64,000 nucleotides of DNA, taken from Pedobacter sp. MC2016-05 (GTDB lineage: Bacteria > Bacteroidota > Bacteroidia > Sphingobacteriales > Sphingobacteriaceae). The stretch lies in the NCBI RefSeq assembly GCF_026239735.1, contig NZ_JAPIVT010000005.1:62001-126000 (forward strand). Direction: 5' to 3'. Shown here in pieces: positions 44,025-52,957 of the stretch. Both the position numbers and the translations under genes were made by a program. Every line of letters begins with the position of its first letter. Position 1 is the stretch's first letter. The notes under the pieces are model-generated. The model saw only the letters and a program-made list of their open reading frames with translations. It did no database searches and had not been told where the DNA came from.

Positions 44025-45079
44025 TACCTGAAGATATTTCTTTTATTTAAGGCGTCACGATATTTTTTTGCATTAATTTCATGCTCTGCTTTAGTTTCTG
44101 CAAAGTTATGATAGCCAGAAAAATCTTCCTTTGCACACATATAAATGTAATTGTTCTCGTTACGATTTAAAACGGCATCAATAGCATTAATACTAGGCAT
44201 CATAATAGGCCCCGGAGGTAAACCTGCATATTTATAAGTGTTATATAATGATTGCACCTGTAATAATTTTCCCGTAACGCGTTTCACCGTGAAATCATCA
44301 TTTGCAAAAATAACAGTAGGGTCGGCCTGCAATAAAATACCTTTATTTAAACGGTTGAGATATAAACCAGCAATGATGGGCATTTCTTTATCGTAAAGTG
44401 CTTCTGCATCTACAATAGAAGCCAAAGTATAAACTTGCGCAGGACTTAGGTTCAAACTTGCAGCTTTTTGTTTACGCTCTGCGGTCCAGAATTTATCGTA
44501 TTCATTATGCATGCGTTCCAAAAAATCGGTAGGCTTAATATTCCAGTACATCTCATAAGTATTCGGAATGAACATGGTATAGATATTGTCCTTATTGAAA
44601 CCATATTTGCTGATCAATGCGGCAGAATCCAAAACGTTTATAAAACTGAGGGAGTCGGCTTCTAAATTACTGGCTAAATAGGCGGCAAAATTCTCTTTCT
44701 TACGAATATTTTGAAATTTCAGTTTAACAGGTTCTTGATTTCCAGCTTTAATTAAATTAATTAACGTTCTGTTAGTCATCCCTTTTTTCAATCGGTAACG
44801 ACCAGGTTTTAAGTTGGCAGGTAAATTCATTTTCCCAGCAGCAGTAGCAAATGAGGAGGCGCTATTCAAGATATCTCTTTTCTTGATTTCGAATAGAAGC
44901 TCGTCATAACTTTCACCGGTTTTAATGTATAGATATTTTTGGTTCTCGGTTACATTGGGGGCAAAGTAAAGCCTATAAAAATTTAAGGCAAAATAACCTG
45001 CAATCAAAATAATGACTACAGTTATGGCAATAACAGCTTTTTTACGTGTGCTCGTTTTCTTTTTTTCTACTTCGATCAT
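44024..45079 (-). CDS. mltG: Endolytic murein transglycosylase MltG
   Basis: A 351-residue inner-membrane lytic transglycosylase that cuts nascent glycan strands to set chain length. One N-terminal transmembrane helix (about 14-32, AVIAITVVIILIAGYFALNF), then the YceG/LysM-like region and the catalytic region LASIVDAEALYDKE with the conserved Glu of the A-E pair, and LQADPTVIFANDDF followed by YNTYKYAGLPPGPI. Bacteroidota often carry a variant here instead of the proteobacterial EKE. Between a PASTA protein and a thioesterase. Confidence 0.92.
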   Translation of the reverse strand: MIEVEKKKTSTRKKAVIAITVVIILIAGYFALNFYRLYFAPNVTENQKYLYIKTGESYDELLFEIKKRDILNSASSFATAAGKMNLPANLKPGRYRLKKGMTNRTLINLIKAGNQEPVKLKFQNIRKKENFAAYLASNLEADSLSFINVLDSAALISKYGFNKDNIYTMFIPNTYEMYWNIKPTDFLERMHNEYDKFWTAERKQKAASLNLSPAQVYTLASIVDAEALYDKEMPIIAGLYLNRLNKGILLQADPTVIFANDDFTVKRVTGKLLQVQSLYNTYKYAGLPPGPIMMPSINAIDAVLNRNENNYIYMCAKEDFSGYHNFAETKAEHEINAKKYRDALNKRNIFR

Positions 45080-45085
45080 TGTATC

Positions 45086-45856
45086 TTATTGTTCTTTATT
45101 CGAAAGCGTAATGTTAATTCTTGTTCCGATAGCTACTTTTGTTACCGAATCGGCTGGCATGGGGTCTTGTTTGGTGATTACTGCATTTGCACTGTCGATA
45201 ATGTTGCCCTCATAAATAATATCTCCCAAACTTAGGTTCGATCCTTTTAAGCTGAACTTAGCCTCATCAACGGTTAAGCCAACCAATTGCGGCACATCAA
45301 CTTCCTGACTTCCTCTACCATCTCCCAATACCAAATTGATTCTCGATCCTACGGGGATGATGTCGCCGGCGGCAATGGCAGAGCCACCAAACGAAGCTTC
45401 TAAAACTACATCCTTGCTTACGTCGGGTTTATAAGTAGTATCACCAAGTTTTAATCTGGAACTTTCAATAATAGCCTGTGCTTCTCTGAGTGTTTTAAAA
45501 GCAATATCAGGAAATTTTGTGTTAGGCGTTTTACCTGCGTTTATAGTCAAATAAATAGTTCTGTTGTCCTTAACAAAGGTGTTGGGGTCAGGGTCTTGAT
45601 CGATTACAATCCCGGCAGGCTGATCAAGAATAAAGACAGAATCTACCTCGTATTTTAAACCTACATCTTCCAGTTTTTTTACTGCTTGATCAAATGATAA
45701 TCCCTTAACCATTGGTACATTTAATCCCTGACCGTGTTTGGTATAATACCTTAAACTGAAAAAAGCGATAAGTAGTAGTACAACCACTGTGATTACGGCA
45801 GCTAAAATATTGTTTCTAAAGCTTTTGGTTTTTAAATAATCTATAAATTTAGACAT
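45086..45856 (-). CDS. PASTA-domain membrane protein
   Basis: A 256-residue protein with a cytosolic N-terminus, one transmembrane helix (about 15-36, NILAAVITVVVLLLIAFFSL) and three extracytoplasmic PASTA repeats (VPMVKGLSFDQAVKKLEDVGL, then KFPDIAFKTLREAQAIIESS, then VPQLVGLTVDEAKFSLKGS). PASTA domains bind unlinked peptidoglycan or beta-lactams. It lacks a kinase domain or penicillin-binding module. First gene of the minus-strand block with MltG (6-nt gap), suggesting peptidoglycan sensing or scaffolding. Confidence 0.88.
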   Translation of the reverse strand: MSKFIDYLKTKSFRNNILAAVITVVVLLLIAFFSLRYYTKHGQGLNVPMVKGLSFDQAVKKLEDVGLKYEVDSVFILDQPAGIVIDQDPDPNTFVKDNRTIYLTINAGKTPNTKFPDIAFKTLREAQAIIESSRLKLGDTTYKPDVSKDVVLEASFGGSAIAAGDIIPVGSRINLVLGDGRGSQEVDVPQLVGLTVDEAKFSLKGSNLSLGDIIYEGNIIDSANAVITKQDPMPADSVTKVAIGTRINITLSNKEQ

Positions 45857-46002
45857 GAATCTTTAATTCTGGTGTTAAGCGTATAAACTCAAATGTAGTT
45901 AATTTAATTTTTGAAAGCATTTTGCAAACAATCGGGTTCATTGCTTTGAGCAAATATAATACCATCAATTATCAATTCTCTGGATCAAAATTAAACAATG
46001 CG

Positions 46003-46010
46003 CAAAGATA
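46003..46010 (-). promoter_or_regulatory. Possible -7 element for the PASTA-mltG block
   Basis: On the minus strand TATCTTTG followed by CG matches the -7 consensus, about 147 nt upstream of the PASTA gene ATG. It faces away from ddl. Confidence 0.4.
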
Positions 46011-46014
46011 TTTA

Positions 46015-46022
46015 TATTTTTG
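46015..46022 (+). promoter_or_regulatory. Possible -7 element for ddl
   Basis: TATTTTTG fits TAnnTTTG and lies 48 nt before the ddl ATG; no -33 match at regular spacing. The T-rich surroundings raise the chance of coincidence. Confidence 0.35.
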
Positions 46023-46069
46023 ATGATATAATTACGATCAAATTCTATTTACAAATAAGGATTTTAAAG

Positions 46070-47056
46070 ATGAAGAAAACTATTGCGTTGTTAACAGGCG
46101 GTACCACAGGCGAATGGGTTGTTTCTGTAAAAAGTGCAGCAACTATTGCTCAAAATATCGATACCGATTTGTATGATGTTTATAAAATAATGTTAAACGA
46201 TAAGGGATGGTTTTACGAACCTGCAGATTCTGTTAAAATAGATATTGATAAAAATGATTTCTCTCTAATGTTAGAGGGTCGTAAAATTAAATTTGACGGC
46301 GTATTCATTGCCATACACGGATCGCCGGGCGAAGACGGGAAACTGCAAGGATATTTCGATATGTTGGGAATACCTTACACCACTTGCGATGCCTTAACTT
46401 CATCAATAACGATGAATAAAGGTTATACAAAAGCAATTGTGGAGGGCATCGATCATTTATATACTGCAAAATCGATTCAGATTTTTAAGAATGGCAATTA
46501 TAACATCAACCAAATCAAGGAAAACTTAAGGTTACCCTATTTTGTAAAACCAAATAGTGGTGGAAGTAGTATCGGAATGAGCAAGGTGAAACATGCTGAT
46601 GATCTGGAAATGGCGCTTGAAAAAGCATTTGCCGAAGATACACAAGTGCTAATAGAAGAATTTGTGAGTGGCAGGGAATTTTCTATCGGCGTGTATAGCG
46701 CTAAAGGTGAAATCACGGTTTTGCCTACTACAGAAGTGATTCCAGCAAACGAATTTTTTGATTTTGAAGCCAAATACACGCCAGGCGCAACTCAGGAAAT
46801 CACACCAGGAAATATGAACGAAGAAGAATATGATCGAGTTCATCAAATCGTAAAAAGCGTTTATTCAAAATTAAATTGTAGGGGAGTAGTGCGGATCGAT
46901 TATTTTTTGGAAAACGAAACAGGAAATTTTTATTTTATTGAAATAAACACTATTCCAGGTCAAACTGCTACCAGTTTTATTCCGCAACAGGTTGCTGCCA
47001 TGGGCATATCGTTAAAGCAGTTTTACACTAATTTAATGAAAGAAACATTGGGTTAG
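46070..47056 (+). CDS. ddl: D-alanine--D-alanine ligase
   Basis: A 328-residue ATP-grasp enzyme that joins two D-alanines for the peptidoglycan stem peptide. It begins with KTIALLTGGTTGEWVVSVKSA (P-loop-like start), with IAIHGSPGEDGKLQGYFDMLGIPYT, the Mg/ATP site FVKPNSGGSSIGMSKV, and the C-terminal GVVRIDYFLENETGNFYFIEINTIPG containing the metal-binding Asp, Glu and Asn. ATG 46070 is preferred to the in-frame ATG at 45998 because the conserved core starts at it. Encoded beside peptidoglycan genes, with a Crp-like gene 6 nt downstream. Confidence 0.94.
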   Translation: MKKTIALLTGGTTGEWVVSVKSAATIAQNIDTDLYDVYKIMLNDKGWFYEPADSVKIDIDKNDFSLMLEGRKIKFDGVFIAIHGSPGEDGKLQGYFDMLGIPYTTCDALTSSITMNKGYTKAIVEGIDHLYTAKSIQIFKNGNYNINQIKENLRLPYFVKPNSGGSSIGMSKVKHADDLEMALEKAFAEDTQVLIEEFVSGREFSIGVYSAKGEITVLPTTEVIPANEFFDFEAKYTPGATQEITPGNMNEEEYDRVHQIVKSVYSKLNCRGVVRIDYFLENETGNFYFIEINTIPGQTATSFIPQQVAAMGISLKQFYTNLMKETLG

Positions 47057-47062
47057 TGCTTC

Positions 47063-47665
47063 ATGGATATTCAACAACTTATTGAGCACGGTTTTGCAAT
47101 AAAGGTCTATCTGAAAGATGCGCTTATTTATGAACCAGGAATGTTACCACGCTATGTCTATTTTATCAAATCTGGCGAAGTTAGGATGGTCACGGTAAGC
47201 GAAGATGGGAAGGAATTTATTCAGGGAATTTTTAAAACGGGACAATACTTTGGTGAACCTGCTCTAATCATAAATAGGAAGTATTTAGCTTACACCATTG
47301 CAAATAAAGAATCTGAGATTATTCCAGTTGGAAGGAAGCAATTTTTCGACTTAATTGAAACGACACCAGGTTTCAGCATCAATCTTATTCAAACGCTAAG
47401 CAACAGGTTGTTTTACAAATCAATGATGTTGGAAGAACTGGCCAATGAAAAGGCCGAACATCGATTACTAACCATTATAAACTATCTCTTGAACGATATT
47501 GAAGTTGGTGATAGTTTGAAAGTAACAAGACAAGATCTAGCCGACATGACCGGCTTGAGGGTAGAAACGGTTATTAGAGAAATCAAAATTTTGTCTGGTA
47601 AAGGATTAATTGAAGTTAAGCGGGGAAAGATTATTCGCCCTGATAAGAGTAGACTTGCAATCTAA
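47063..47665 (+). CDS. Crp/Fnr family regulator
   Basis: A 200-residue regulator with an N-terminal jelly roll (VYFIKSGEVRMVTVSEDGKEFIQGIFKTGQYFGE) and a typical Crp-type winged helix-turn-helix (TRQDLADMTGLRVETVIREIKILSGKGLIEV). This HTH is closer to the classical Crp/Fnr signature than the other two regulators in the window. No N-terminal Cys cluster, so not an oxygen-sensing Fnr of the standard type. Only 6 nt after ddl, so possibly co-transcribed. An Fnr-like half-palindromic box lies just after it. Confidence 0.9.
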   Translation: MDIQQLIEHGFAIKVYLKDALIYEPGMLPRYVYFIKSGEVRMVTVSEDGKEFIQGIFKTGQYFGEPALIINRKYLAYTIANKESEIIPVGRKQFFDLIETTPGFSINLIQTLSNRLFYKSMMLEELANEKAEHRLLTIINYLLNDIEVGDSLKVTRQDLADMTGLRVETVIREIKILSGKGLIEVKRGKIIRPDKSRLAI

Positions 47666-47674
47666 TTTCGAAAC

Positions 47675-47688
47675 ATGATTTAGATCAT
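47675..47688. promoter_or_regulatory. Fnr/Crp-like site upstream of DUF983 gene
   Basis: ATGAT-TTAG-ATCAT is a perfect palindrome containing TGAT-N4-ATCA, the core of the Fnr/Crp operator. It lies 10 nt after the Crp-like gene and 16 nt before the TTTG of the next promoter, an activator-like position. Confidence 0.4.
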
Positions 47689-47690
47689 AA

Positions 47691-47718
47691 TTTGCATATT
47701 TATTAAAATGTAAATTTG
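47691..47718 (+). promoter_or_regulatory. Promoter of DUF983 gene
   Basis: TTTG at 47691-47694 and TAAATTTG at 47711-47718, 16 nt apart, resemble the -33 and -7 elements of Bacteroidota vegetative promoters. The start codon is 19 nt further. Confidence 0.5.
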
Positions 47719-47737
47719 TACATCAATAATATTAAAT

Positions 47738-48133
47738 ATGGCAGAGTTATCTAAATTTCAAGCATTTATAAATTGTAAATGCCCTCGTTGCCGAAAAGGT
47801 GATATATTTACCGGAAGTGCTTACTCGTTTAAGTTGCAGAAAACAAATATCAACTGCCCGGTTTGTAACTTAAAATTTGAGCGTGAGCCTGGGTTTTTTT
47901 ATGTAGCAATGTTTGTGAGCTACGCAATGAATGTAGCTGAGATTATTACTATTGGAGTAGCCGCCTATGTTTTAGGTCTAGAACTTATTTACGAAAACCT
48001 TTGGTATTATGTTGGCGTAATTTTATTTGGCGTGTTTTTATGCTCTCCTATAAACTATAGATATTCAAGAGTAATTTTACTCCATTATTTAACACCGGGT
48101 TTGCATTATGTTCCCGGAAGTGGAAATAAATAG
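47738..48133 (+). CDS. DUF983 membrane protein with zinc-ribbon-like cysteines
   Basis: A 131-residue membrane protein of the DUF983 family. Four cysteines in two pairs (CKCPRCRKG near 13-20 and CPVC about 41-44) form a rubredoxin-like zinc site. Two transmembrane helices follow (about 58-82 and 87-106). The C-terminal YRYSRVILLHYLTPGLHY is typical for the family. Function unknown; often next to cytochrome oxidase genes in alphaproteobacteria. Preceded by an Fnr-like box and a good promoter. Confidence 0.82.
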   Translation: MAELSKFQAFINCKCPRCRKGDIFTGSAYSFKLQKTNINCPVCNLKFEREPGFFYVAMFVSYAMNVAEIITIGVAAYVLGLELIYENLWYYVGVILFGVFLCSPINYRYSRVILLHYLTPGLHYVPGSGNK

Positions 48134-48138
48134 TCATA

Positions 48139-48168
48139 AAAAAAGCTCCAATTTTTTGGAGCTTTTTT
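48139..48168. terminator. Bidirectional terminator
   Basis: AAAAAAGCTCCAA pairs with TTGGAGCTTTTTT to give a 13-bp stem with a 4-nt loop and T runs on both strands. It lies between the convergent DUF983 gene and the lipoprotein at 48170. Confidence 0.92.
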
Positions 48169-48169
48169 G

Positions 48170-48694
48170 TTACATTTTCATCGGGTGCTGCACATATTCG
48201 GATAAACCTTGTACCTTTCCATCTTTGATTTTGAAATCGTTATACAATTGAATGGTATCGATTTTTCCATCTTTTGTGGCAGTTACTTGCTTATACCATA
48301 AGCTCACCCATTCTTCTGTCTTATCTTTATTGATTACAGATGCCATATCCTCCATCTCGATTTTAAAGCTGCTCATCTTGGCAAATTCTCCTTGGATTTG
48401 ATTTAGAAATTGTGCCTTTGTTCCTTTAAATTTGTAGCCATCCAAATTAAACCAAACACTATCTGCAAGCAGTTTCCCCATCGCAATAGTATCCATATTT
48501 TCAAAAGATTTAATCGTACTAAGGGCAATGACACCATTTTTACTGTCTTTATTCATTTCCCAGCCTTGTTGTTTTTTAAAGGTATAAGGATATTTCGTAG
48601 TATCTGTTGAGTCAGCTTCAGTAGTTTTTGCGTCTTTATTTTGGCACGCTGCAAAAAATAACGCCATTAACAATAGAGATGAGATTTTTTTCAT
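48170..48694 (-). CDS. Lipoprotein, NTF2/SnoaL-like
   Basis: A 174-residue lipoprotein: N-terminal signal with lipobox FAAC (Cys about residue 17), a Thr/Asp-rich linker, then a region of about 130 residues with the helix-sheet pattern of the NTF2/SnoaL-like superfamily (NMDTIAMGKLLADSVWFNLDGYKFKGTKAQF, WVSLWYKQVTATKDGK, LYNDFKIKDGKVQGLSEYV). Ligand or activity unknown. Monocistronic between a terminator and the membrane gene at 48777. Confidence 0.75.
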   Translation of the reverse strand: MKKISSLLLMALFFAACQNKDAKTTEADSTDTTKYPYTFKKQQGWEMNKDSKNGVIALSTIKSFENMDTIAMGKLLADSVWFNLDGYKFKGTKAQFLNQIQGEFAKMSSFKIEMEDMASVINKDKTEEWVSLWYKQVTATKDGKIDTIQLYNDFKIKDGKVQGLSEYVQHPMKM

Positions 48695-48776
48695 AACAAA
48701 TTAATTTAGTTTAGGTATTTAAATATACTAAATATCTGAAAACTACATGATTGAAACTAAATTTTGTAAAACAGCT

Positions 48777-49232
48777 TTACACTTTTGCAGTAGAATATTT
48801 CATGCTGATTAAACTAACCAACACATTGAAAAGAGGAAGGGTTTGAATGACAATGAAAGTCAGTATAATTTGGTTCAGCTTCTTCTGATGATTCAATATA
48901 TAGTCCATCGATTCAATATCAGTCAGTTCTATTAATGCCAATGATTTGTGAAATGAATGGCTAATCCAGATGGCAAAAACCGGTAATACAATTGATAGCA
49001 TGATATGTAGCCATGTTAAGAGTTTAATGGAAAAATATTTGTTTAGGTACTTATAAAGTACGGCGAATATGAGCAAAAGCCCACAAACGAATGCCACAAT
49101 CAATGTGTAATCAATAAAAAAATAAGTGTCGGCTAAATTGATTTCTATCTTTTGATCTACAAAAACAATCGAAATTAAATATAGCAATGCTGCAAACAAT
49201 AAAACTTTGTGTGGTTTAAAACTTGCTACCAT
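48777..49232 (-). CDS. Four-helix integral membrane protein
   Basis: A 151-residue hydrophobic protein with four predicted transmembrane helices (about 8-25, 38-60, 71-90 and 121-142) and a short charged loop between helices 3 and 4 (ELTDIESMDYILNHQKK). The start codon directly abuts the cutC stop (TAA-ATG), so the two are co-transcribed. The TIEINLADTYFFID-type loop with an adjacent aromatic helix recalls cytochrome-oxidase-subunit-I-related fragments, but I cannot assign it. Confidence 0.65.
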   Translation of the reverse strand: MVASFKPHKVLLFAALLYLISIVFVDQKIEINLADTYFFIDYTLIVAFVCGLLLIFAVLYKYLNKYFSIKLLTWLHIMLSIVLPVFAIWISHSFHKSLALIELTDIESMDYILNHQKKLNQIILTFIVIQTLPLFNVLVSLISMKYSTAKV

Positions 49233-50045
49233 TTAATTTCTGTTGATTTCGTCAACCAGCTCTTTCACTTTCTTCACTGAAGTTAATTCGTATTGATATT
49301 CGTCTACAATGCTTCCCATTTTTGTTTCTGTATTGCGAAACTGCATTTTGCTAGGAACATAACTTTTGCAGGAAGCGTGGAACTGTTTCGCCCGCGTACT
49401 TTGAATTAACTCCTGAATATTAGTGATGTTAATTCCCGCTCCGGGCATAATCGAAATTCTGCCTTTTGCTTGTTTTACTAAATTTGCCAAAGTTTCTGCA
49501 CCTGCTCTCGCTGATGTAGCGCCACCCGAAGAAAGCACACGGACAATTCGCAGATCGATTAAATCCTCCAATGCTTGGTGCATATCGTTACACATATCAA
49601 AAGCCCTGTGGAAAGCTACGGGAAGTGGATTAGCCAGGGCGATTAGTTCACTGCATCTTTCCTTATCAATGCTTCCATCAGCCTGAAGTATCCCAATAAC
49701 AACACCATCGCAACCTAATGATTTACAATTTTTTATCTCTTCTTTCATTAATTCAAACTCGAAGTCAGAATAGAAAAAATCGCCCCCGCGAGGTCGGATG
49801 ATTGGCCAGATTTCAATTTGTAGATTTCTCTTGGCCAAAGCAATTTGAGCATAACTGGGTGTTGTGCCACCTTCGGCAAGGTTATCACACAATTCTACTC
49901 TTATTGCACCACCAAGTTGTGCGTTAAATGCCGATTCGTATCCGTTAGCACAAACTTCAAGACCCCAAATGTCTACAGGGTGATTTGAAAATTCATTTTT
50001 AAATTCATCAACTCCTGAATTGGAACTTGAATTTATATCTTTCAT
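49233..50045 (-). CDS. cutC: CutC-like copper homeostasis protein
   Basis: A 270-residue TIM-barrel protein of the CutC family. The characteristic N-terminal [34 protein letters not shown] and [15 protein letters not shown] are present, then [14 protein letters not shown] and FHRAFDM, and the C-terminal [14 protein letters not shown]. ATG 50045 is selected because 50078 gives only a hydrophobic non-family extension. Copper tolerance was reported for E. coli but not firmly established. The family may instead be an isomerase-like enzyme. Confidence 0.9.
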   Translation of the reverse strand: [270 protein letters not shown]

Positions 50046-50087
50046 AACAAGTATCGATTTGTTTATATAGATAAGCAAAAAGCTTTA

Positions 50088-50990
50088 CTAGTCTTCTTGT
50101 TGTTCCCCATCAGCAGGTTTGGTGCTTACTGGTCCTAATACTTTCCATCCATTGGATGATTTATAAGTACTCAGCTGTTGAAAAGATTTTCCGTTATCCG
50201 GATACCAGCATATTTCTGTGATGATCCAATGCGTTTCACTTACTTTCTGTCTTTCTGGAAAAGCGTTTTTAATTTGCGAAAAATCGGGAAAACCGTGTTC
50301 CTTGATGCTTTTGATAAAGGACAACTTTAAAACTTCAGCCGTTTTTTCGATGATTTCTTCGTCAAGTTCAATATTTATCCCACCAAGCATAGTTCTTGCT
50401 TCTTCATAAAAATCTTTACAATCAATGGCAGCGTCTATATCTTTATTACTGTACGCTTTTTCAAGCGATAAGATTGCGCCTTCGGGTGTGTCTCTATTAA
50501 TTTTGAAGTAATCAACGCCTTCATCGATATATAAACCAATACTCTGATCAAATGCAGGCTGTTCATTTGTTGGAATACCTTCTCGAATTGCCCGAATGGT
50601 GTAGCCGCCGATTAGCTTTCCACCTTCAATAATCATCCAATCTGAAATCAAATCACGCTCAATTCCGATTTTCTGATCTAGCTTTACCGTGTTCACATCA
50701 ACAGGTTCATTTCCAACCGTACCATACAAATTTCCTTCGCCATCAAAATGTGGGTCAATTAACCAGATGTGTTCACCCTTATCACCATCAACAATCTTCA
50801 CTTTAATGGAGAAATAAGCTTGTTCAGGTTTTGGATTTTCTAAGCTGTCTTCGAAGTACCAAAGTGTTAAATTGGCCTTTTCAATTGCCCAGTTCATGCG
50901 CTCATCTTCGTTAGCCACATAAACCAAATCAGGTTCGCCTTTACGTTCTTCGACATTCTTTTTGCCGAAAATTTTAGAGAGTAATCCCAT
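50088..50990 (-). CDS. DUF2314 domain protein
   Basis: A 300-residue soluble protein. The region about 20-125 (ANEDERMNWAIEKANLTLWYF, YFSIKVKIVDGDKGEHIWLIDPHFDGEGNLYGTVGNEP, WMIIEGGKLIGGYTIRAIREG) is the DUF2314/YegJ-like domain. The remainder is helical and ends in a WKVLGP-like beta hairpin. No signal peptide. Function unknown; some members are linked to ankyrin or toxin-immunity contexts, but no such partner is here. Stands 48 nt from the glycosylasparaginase gene. Confidence 0.8.
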   Translation of the reverse strand: MGLLSKIFGKKNVEERKGEPDLVYVANEDERMNWAIEKANLTLWYFEDSLENPKPEQAYFSIKVKIVDGDKGEHIWLIDPHFDGEGNLYGTVGNEPVDVNTVKLDQKIGIERDLISDWMIIEGGKLIGGYTIRAIREGIPTNEQPAFDQSIGLYIDEGVDYFKINRDTPEGAILSLEKAYSNKDIDAAIDCKDFYEEARTMLGGINIELDEEIIEKTAEVLKLSFIKSIKEHGFPDFSQIKNAFPERQKVSETHWIITEICWYPDNGKSFQQLSTYKSSNGWKVLGPVSTKPADGEQQED

Positions 50991-51038
50991 AATATATCTT
51001 TAGATTTATAATATTTGTTTTGGGATGATTTTAATTTA

Positions 51039-52073
51039 TTAGTAATAGCTTTTTCCTTTGATTAACAAATCTTGCTTTTCGGCGTTGCAAACCGCGTAAC
51101 TAAATCCTTGCTGAATAGCGTAAGCGCCGTACTCACCTTTTTTATTTATGGCCAGGAACCCAACCTGAATATTTTTTGCAGTTTCGGGTTTCTTTTTGAT
51201 AATACGCATCACGGCCTCTTTACAAGCGGCTTCGGGTGTATAACCCTGTCGCATTAACTCAACCACCAAAAACGAACCAACATTTCTTACTACTTCTTCT
51301 CCAACACCTGTTGAAGTGGCACCACCAACCTCATTATCTACATAGAGTCCAGCTCCAATAATTGGGCTATCGCCAATTCTACCATGTAATTTATACGCCA
51401 TGCCGCTTGTTGTACAGGCACCAGAAATATTGCCTTTGCTGTCAATGGCCAACATTCCAATGGTGTCGTGATTGTACTGGTTGCCTGGTAATTTCTGTGG
51501 TGCTGCCTTTTCGTACAGCATATTCTCGATATTCATCACCGGCTCGTACTTCGCAGTCTTTAACCAATCTTTCCAGGCCTTTTCGCTCGATGGGGTAAGT
51601 AAATTTTCTTTTTTAAAACCTTGCTCCAAAGCAAACTGTAAAGCACCATCACCGGCAAGCATTACATGAGGCGTTTTTTCCATAACTTTTCTAGCAACAG
51701 AAATTGGATGTTTGATATGCTCCAGCGCTAAAACCGCTCCACAGTTGCCATTTTCATCCATAATACAAGCGTCGAGCGTTACTTTGCCATCTCTATCTGG
51801 CAAGCCACCATAACCTACAGATTGATTTTTTTCATCAGCCTCTGGTACCCAAACGCCTTGTTCTACTGCGTCTAATGCTTTGCCTCCTTTAGATAAGACC
51901 TTCCAGGCATCAGCATTTGCTGCAATTCCAAAATTCCAGGTCGAAATCACAATAGGGAGATTAGTAGCTTTTTCTTTATGAGACGGGATGGCATCAGCCA
52001 TGCTGGTTTTATCGAGAACGAGTAAACCTGCAGAAAGGGTAGATGCTTTTATAAATTTGCGACGGTTGAACAT
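51039..52073 (-). CDS. Glycosylasparaginase-like N-terminal nucleophile hydrolase
   Basis: A 344-residue member of the asparaginase-2/glycosylasparaginase family (AGA). A Tat-type signal (NRRKFIKAS, then a hydrophobic h-region) targets it to the periplasm. The autocatalytic cleavage site is visible as NHDTIGMLA with Thr as new N-terminal nucleophile, followed by GACTTSGMAYKLHGRIGDSPIIGAGLYVDN, which carries substrate-binding Arg and Asp. It hydrolyses the GlcNAc-Asn bond of glycoasparagines. Length and order are normal. Confidence 0.9.
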   Translation of the reverse strand: MFNRRKFIKASTLSAGLLVLDKTSMADAIPSHKEKATNLPIVISTWNFGIAANADAWKVLSKGGKALDAVEQGVWVPEADEKNQSVGYGGLPDRDGKVTLDACIMDENGNCGAVLALEHIKHPISVARKVMEKTPHVMLAGDGALQFALEQGFKKENLLTPSSEKAWKDWLKTAKYEPVMNIENMLYEKAAPQKLPGNQYNHDTIGMLAIDSKGNISGACTTSGMAYKLHGRIGDSPIIGAGLYVDNEVGGATSTGVGEEVVRNVGSFLVVELMRQGYTPEAACKEAVMRIIKKKPETAKNIQVGFLAINKKGEYGAYAIQQGFSYAVCNAEKQDLLIKGKSYY

Positions 52074-52131
52074 GTTGAGGTTAATTACTAATGTTTGACT
52101 TTTTTTGACGAGTTATTTTTTTGTAAAATAG

Positions 52132-52935
52132 TTAAGTGATAGAAAATTGATCAGCATCCTTTAGGAAAGGAAATTGCCTTCTAATTTTTACCAATTCCTC
52201 ATAATTAATGGTTACCGTATACATGTCTTCATCTTCTGGTTTGTAATATACGGTGCTGCCATAAGGATCGATTACCATGGAATGCCCGCCATGATAAATC
52301 TGATTTCCATCGTGACCAACACGATTAACACCTATAACGTAACTTTGATTTTCAATGGCTCGAGCCGGAATTAATGCCCTCCAGTGCGCCGAACGTTTAT
52401 CTGGCCAGCTGGCCACAATAAGTAATATATCATATTCCTCATTAACGTTGCGTAACCAAACAGGGAACCGCAAATCGTAGCAAACCGCTAATCTAATTTT
52501 CCAGCCCTTAAGTTCGACAATAAGTTTATCCTTGCCAGCAGTGAAATTTTTATCCTCTTCGCCTAAACCAAATAAATGCCGCTTATCATAATATTTATAA
52601 TCGCCATTCTGTTCCATCCAAATTAACCGATTATAGTAATTTCCATTCTCTTTAATGATAAGACTTCCCGTGATCACACAATTATATTGATAGGCTGTTT
52701 TTTGCATCCATTGCATGGTAAAACCGCCCATTTCCTCTGCCAGGGCCTCCGAGTTCATGCTAAAACCACTATTAAACATTTCAGGTAAAATGATTAAATC
52801 TGTCTTTTCCCGAACTCCCATTGATAATCTCAGGGCAAGGTTTTGAAGATTTTTTTCGATGTTTTCCCAAAATAGATAAGCCTGGAAAATAGTGACTTTC
52901 AGGTTTTCTATTTGAGTGTAAACAGGTGTATCCAT
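52132..52935 (-). CDS. Omega-amidase-like nitrilase-fold amidohydrolase
   Basis: A 267-residue carbon-nitrogen hydrolase. The Glu-Lys-Cys triad appears as E51 (LIILPEMFNSGF), a Lys in YDKRHLFGLGEE and Cys in AVCYDLRFPVWLRN. This resembles YafV/Nit2, which hydrolyses 2-oxoglutaramate or alpha-keto-gamma-methylthiobutyramide. The gene is 22 nt downstream of an aminotransferase of the YbdL/glutamine-transaminase-K type, which would make the substrate, and the two form the glutamine transaminase-omega-amidase pathway that salvages methionine from keto-methylthiobutyrate. Confidence 0.86.
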   Translation of the reverse strand: MDTPVYTQIENLKVTIFQAYLFWENIEKNLQNLALRLSMGVREKTDLIILPEMFNSGFSMNSEALAEEMGGFTMQWMQKTAYQYNCVITGSLIIKENGNYYNRLIWMEQNGDYKYYDKRHLFGLGEEDKNFTAGKDKLIVELKGWKIRLAVCYDLRFPVWLRNVNEEYDILLIVASWPDKRSAHWRALIPARAIENQSYVIGVNRVGHDGNQIYHGGHSMVIDPYGSTVYYKPEDEDMYTVTINYEELVKIRRQFPFLKDADQFSIT

Positions 52936-52957
52936 ATATGTTTATTTTACGGGATGA

